A stretch of DNA of 9,537 nucleotides, taken from the NCBI GenBank assembly GCA_027314845.1, contig DAHVAA010000045.1, forward strand, positions 1-9,537, given 5' to 3'. Made by a program: the position numbers and the translations under genes. This DNA comes from Thermoplasmata archaeon. GTDB lineage: Archaea > Thermoplasmatota > Thermoplasmata > UBA184. Below the pieces are notes generated by a model, which saw only the letters and a list, made by a program, of their open reading frames with translations, was not told where the DNA came from and searched no databases. Shown here piece after piece: positions 6,797 to 9,537 of the stretch. Positions within the stretch are counted from its first letter, which is position 1, and every line of letters begins with the position of its first letter.

Positions 6797-7545
6797 CGCG
6801 CTGGGTCCTGCTTGCCGGAGGGCCCGAAACGCTCTTGGGCGCCGAGCGGGCTCTCGCGCGGAGCGGGATCCGGGTCGACCGGGTTCTGGCGTTTCGGTAT
6901 GAACCAGTCGATCACGGCCGGCTGCGGAGAGCGATGGCCCGGTTCGGTCGATACGACCTGCTTCTCTTCACGAGCAAGGAGGCTGTGCGCGTGATGGGCG
7001 ACGCCGGCCTCTTGCCCCCTCGCGCCGGTCCAAGGACCGCCCCCAAGGTCGTGGCCGGGGGACCCGGGACTTCGCGCGCGCTTCGCGCCACCGGCGTTCG
7101 TGCCGGTTGGAGACCGGACGAGGGAACCGGTCGCGCGGCCGCCGATCGGATCCGCGCATCGCCGCCCCGACGAATCGTGTACGCGCGGTCCGACCGGGCC
7201 GGTCCATCGCTCGCGCGGACCCTCCAGCGCCGCGGTCACGCGGTCCTCGACCTGGTGGCCTAGCGAGTGCGCGCTCCCGCGCGCGCGGCCTCATCGCTCG
7301 GCGCTCGCCTGCGCCGGGCCGAGCAGGTGCTCGTAACAAGCCCCTCCGCCCTCTCCTTCCTCCGCCGAAGCCTCTCCCCGGCCGCCTTCGCCGAATTCCG
7401 ACAGCGTGGCGTGCTCGTGGTGCTGGGGACGACGAGTCTCCGCGCCGCCCGGGGGCACGGATTCCGACGGGTACGAGCGGTCCCGGACGTCGCCGAACGG
7501 TCGGTAGTCCGCTTCCTCGTTTCGGGGGTGCACCATGCCCGATGA
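6793..7545 (+). CDS. hemD: Uroporphyrinogen-III synthase with in-frame TAG
   Basis: HemD closes and inverts ring D of hydroxymethylbilane to give uroporphyrinogen III. Reading from the GTG at 6793 (GTGA overlap with hemC), one phase encodes the whole two-domain protein in 251 codons, with TAG as codon 157 (7261-7263) and the natural TGA at 7543-7545. Before the TAG: YDLLLFTSKEAVRVM, VVAGGPGTSRALRATG, RIVYARSDRAGPSLARTL and GHAVLDLVA. After it: RVRAP, VLVTSPSALSFLRRSL and VLVVLGTTSLRAARGHGF. Family members usually have a tyrosine followed by Arg-Thr at the TAG site, so TAC or TAT to TAG is a one-base change. The halves (156 and 93 residues) cannot each form the complete fold. Possibilities are a sequencing error, a recent nonsense mutation, read-through, or TAG decoded as pyrrolysine. 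The 3' end overlaps hemB by 11 bases. Total length is normal for the family. Confidence 0.85.
7261..7263 (+). other. In-frame TAG codon inside hemD
   Basis: This single amber codon follows Val-Ala and precedes Arg-Val-Arg in hemD, where the family pattern leads one to expect tyrosine. There is no frame change across it. It is listed separately because it decides whether hemD is functional or broken. Confidence 0.95.
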
Positions 7546-8527
7546 GGGCCCCCGCTCTCCCGCGCGGCTCCGCCGACTACGTCGGAGCTCAGCGCTCCGG
7601 GAATGGGTGGCCGAGTCTCGACTGACCCCCCGACAGCTCGTCTACCCGGTCTTTGTACGGCCCGGCCGAGGGCCACCGGACCCGGTCCCTTCCCTGCCCG
7701 GCGTTGAGCGCCGCTCGGTCGAGGATGCGGTGCGCCTCGCGACGGCCGCGATCGACGACGGGATCGGCGCGGTTCTCTTCTTTGGCCTCCCGCGGCACAA
7801 GGACGCGGTCGGAAGCGAGGCCTACGCATCGGAGGCGGCCGTGCCTCGGGCCGTGCGCGCGACCAAGGACGCCCGCCCGGATTCGATCGTCGCGACGGAT
7901 GTCTGCCTCTGTGCGTACACGTCCCACGGCCACTGCGGAGTGCTGCGCGCCGGGGCGGTCGACAATGACGCGACGCTTCCCCGGCTCACGCGGATGGCGC
8001 TGGCCCACGCGCGGGCCGGCGCCGACGTGGTCGCCCCGAGCGCGATGATGGACCATCAGGTCGCGGCCTTGCGGTCCGGCCTGGACGCCGAGGGGTTTTC
8101 CCAGACGGCGATTCTCGCTTACGCCGCGAAGTACGCGTCGGCGTACTACGGGCCGTTCCGCGACGCGGCGGACTCGGCGCCGGCGACGGGGGACCGGCGG
8201 GGGTACCAAATGGACCCCCGGAACGCCCGGGAGGCGCTGCGAGAAATCGCGCTCGACCTGGAGGAGGGGGCGGATATCGCCATGGTGAAACCCGCCCTAC
8301 CTTCGCTCGACGTCCTCGCCCGGGCGCGTGCGCGGTTCGACGCCCCGCTCGCCGCGTACCAGGTGAGCGCAGAGTACGCCATGATCAAGGCGGCCGCCGC
8401 GCGAGGGTGGGTAGACGAGCGGGCCGTGGTCCGGGAGACGCTGGGAGCGATCCACCGGGCAGGGGCCGACCTCATCGTGACGTACTACGCCCGCGCGCTC
8501 GTGGCTTGGGAGAGGGGGGAACCGTGA
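7535..8527 (+). CDS. hemB: Delta-aminolevulinic acid dehydratase (porphobilinogen synthase)
   Basis: A complete 330-residue enzyme that condenses two 5-aminolevulinates into porphobilinogen. The two Schiff-base lysines are present: Lys199 in [17 protein letters not shown] and Lys252 in IAMVKPALP. The three cysteines of the zinc-dependent type are at 124, 126 and 134 in [14 protein letters not shown], so catalytic zinc rather than magnesium is predicted. Further family blocks are [31 protein letters not shown] and the C-terminal ADLIVTYYA. The ATG at 7535 lies 11 bases inside the end of hemD. It shares GTGA with the next gene. Length and motifs are fully regular, in contrast to its upstream neighbours. 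Confidence 0.98.
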   Translation: MPDEGPRSPARLRRLRRSSALREWVAESRLTPRQLVYPVFVRPGRGPPDPVPSLPGVERRSVEDAVRLATAAIDDGIGAVLFFGLPRHKDAVGSEAYASEAAVPRAVRATKDARPDSIVATDVCLCAYTSHGHCGVLRAGAVDNDATLPRLTRMALAHARAGADVVAPSAMMDHQVAALRSGLDAEGFSQTAILAYAAKYASAYYGPFRDAADSAPATGDRRGYQMDPRNAREALREIALDLEEGADIAMVKPALPSLDVLARARARFDAPLAAYQVSAEYAMIKAAAARGWVDERAVVRETLGAIHRAGADLIVTYYARALVAWERGEP

Positions 8528-9255
8528 GCGACGCGCCGGCGCCGTCGTCGGAGGGCGGCGCGGAGCCGCGGGATTTTGTGAACTACACCCTGCTCCACCT
8601 CCGGCCGGAGTGGCGCCGCCTTCCCGCCCGCGAGCGCGCGGCCGGGGTCGACGCGCTCATCCGGACGCTCGAGCATCCGCCGGACGACGTGCTTTTCCGC
8701 ACGTACTCTCTCGTGGGAACAAAGGCCCGGGCGGAGATGATGCTCTGGTTGATCTCGCCGCGGCTCGAGAGCGTGCAGGAGTTCCACGCCCGGCTGTTCG
8801 GAACGCCGATGGGGGGCTATCTCGACACGGAGTACTCCTACCTCGGGATGGCCCGACGGTCGGAATATCTCGGCGGTCACGCGCACGGGGGGCAGGAGGG
8901 AAGCTCGCTCCGCCGTCGGCCTCACGATCTTCCGTACCTCGTCATCTATCCGTTCGTGAAGAAGCGGGAGTGGTACGGGCTTCCCTACGAGGAGCGCCGC
9001 CGGATCATGGGGGAACACTTCCGCATCGGACACAAGTTTCCGAAGGTCCAGATCCACACGGGCTACTCCTTCGGTCTGGACGATGCGGAGTTCATCCTCG
9101 CGTTCGAGGCCGATTCCCTGGCCGACTTCCTCGACCTGGTCGAGGCGCTCCGCTCCTCCGAGGCGAGCCGCTACACGCTGCTCGAGACACCGATCTTCAC
9201 CGCCTCGGCCGTTCCCCCCCGCCGCATGGTCGAGCTGGCCGAGGGGATGGCGTGA
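8524..9255 (+). CDS. hemQ: Chlorite dismutase/HemQ-like protein (putative coproheme decarboxylase)
   Basis: A 243-residue member of the chlorite-dismutase-like family. HemQ proteins oxidatively remove two propionate groups from coproheme to form haem b, the last step of the coproporphyrin-dependent pathway. Visible family features are the N-terminal barrel half ([24 protein letters not shown]), the distal loop [13 protein letters not shown] with Tyr142, Lys146 and Trp150, the expected proximal haem ligand His165 in [11 protein letters not shown], and [16 protein letters not shown]. Methionine of the YPMxK motif is Phe144; Tyr and Lys, considered important for decarboxylation, are kept. There is no signal peptide, as expected for a cytosolic HemQ rather than a periplasmic chlorite dismutase. 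The GTG start is within the hemB stop (GTGA), and the stop overlaps the next gene the same way, supporting a tetrapyrrole role. Enzymatic activity is inferred, and the archaeal homologues are little tested. Confidence 0.85.
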   Translation: MSDAPAPSSEGGAEPRDFVNYTLLHLRPEWRRLPARERAAGVDALIRTLEHPPDDVLFRTYSLVGTKARAEMMLWLISPRLESVQEFHARLFGTPMGGYLDTEYSYLGMARRSEYLGGHAHGGQEGSSLRRRPHDLPYLVIYPFVKKREWYGLPYEERRRIMGEHFRIGHKFPKVQIHTGYSFGLDDAEFILAFEADSLADFLDLVEALRSSEASRYTLLETPIFTASAVPPRRMVELAEGMA

Positions 9256-9537
9256 CCGGGCCCTCGGCCGGTCCCCGTTCTCGCGCGCTCTTCCGACGGG
9301 CCGAGCGGGTGCTCGTAGGGGGCGTCGATTCCCCCGTGCGGTCGTTCCGCGCGGTGGGGGGCTCCCCCGTATTCTTCGCGCGCGGACGGGGCGCCTACCT
9401 CTATGATGTCGACCATCCGGAGGTCTTGGCCCGACGGGAAGACGTCGGTATATCCGGCGCGGTGATCCTCTCCGCTCGCGATTGCGCACTTGCTCTAGAG
9501 GGAGTCGACCAGGCGCGGTACTACGCCCATGCCGGAG
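9252..9537 (+). CDS. hemL: Glutamate-1-semialdehyde 2,1-aminomutase (3'-truncated)
   Basis: The gene starts with GTG in a GTGA overlap and runs off the window after 95 codons. HemL is a PLP enzyme that converts glutamate-1-semialdehyde, the HemA product, to 5-aminolevulinate. The first 54 residues fit well: [20 protein letters not shown] (13-32; the family has GGVNSPVRAF, so Asn is Asp here), [20 protein letters not shown] (35-54). After Asp54 (base 9413) the expected continuation, a glycine, then tyrosine-rich strand and the WGPxILGH block, is absent. The remaining 41 codons stay open but do not resemble HemL as I know it, and more of them end in A or T (14 of 41 against 10 of 54 before). 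The PLP lysine would lie beyond the window. Position at the end of a hem operon supports the name for the first part. Confidence 0.75.
   Translation, partial: MTGPSAGPRSRALFRRAERVLVGGVDSPVRSFRAVGGSPVFFARGRGAYLYDVDHPEVLARREDVGISGAVILSARDCALALEGVDQARYYAHAG

Noticed and set aside
7267..7545. A separate small gene after the TAG in hemD.
   Set aside because: It is in the same phase as the preceding part and carries the second half of HemD. A separate start would leave two incomplete halves; one interrupted gene is simpler.
1..9537. CRISPR arrays, tRNA or rRNA genes, insertion sequences and long repeats.
   Set aside because: None were recognised when reading both strands; the window is almost entirely protein-coding.

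Overview
The window looks like a piece of a GC-rich archaeal chromosome, most likely from the Thermoplasmata or a related euryarchaeal lineage. Archaeal TATA-like elements lie a short distance upstream of the first genes of transcription units (pirin, hemA). There is a LysW-type amino-acid biosynthesis enzyme, and a tightly overlapping tetrapyrrole operon carries an archaeal-style chlorite-dismutase/HemQ-like gene. The taxon is an inference; a GC-rich bacterium with the same pathways cannot be excluded from this sequence alone. Every recognised gene whose 3' end lies in the window ends in TGA.

Left part (1-4439). The 3' part of lysK (LysW-lysine/ornithine hydrolase) runs rightward and overlaps by 14 bases the convergent 3' end of a pirin gene. 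Leftward behind pirin lie a broken gene with a C-terminal CBS domain (1700-2335), a PiT-type phosphate/cation permease with one degenerate signature motif, and an NAD(P)-dependent enzyme of the ornithine cyclodeaminase/mu-crystallin family.

Right part (4440-9537). After a divergent intergenic region with a TATA-like box sits a rightward operon in the order hemA, hemC, hemD, hemB, hemQ-like, hemL (partial). Every junction is an overlap: GTGA at hemA/hemC, hemC/hemD, hemB/hemQ and hemQ/hemL, and 11 bases at hemD/hemB. The enzymes take glutamyl-tRNA to glutamate-1-semialdehyde (HemA), to 5-aminolevulinate (HemL), to porphobilinogen (HemB), to hydroxymethylbilane (HemC) and to uroporphyrinogen III (HemD). 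The HemQ-like protein suggests that the branch ends in haem through coproporphyrin, although the genes for the middle steps are not in the window.

Most notable observations: (1) hemD is interrupted by a single in-frame TAG at 7261-7263, exactly where a tyrosine is expected, with homology continuing in the same frame on both sides; (2) the CBS gene shows what looks like a compensating frameshift pair plus a TAG; (3) homology of the last gene to HemL stops abruptly after 9413; (4) the PiT permease, HemA and HemC depart from motifs that are normally strongly conserved.
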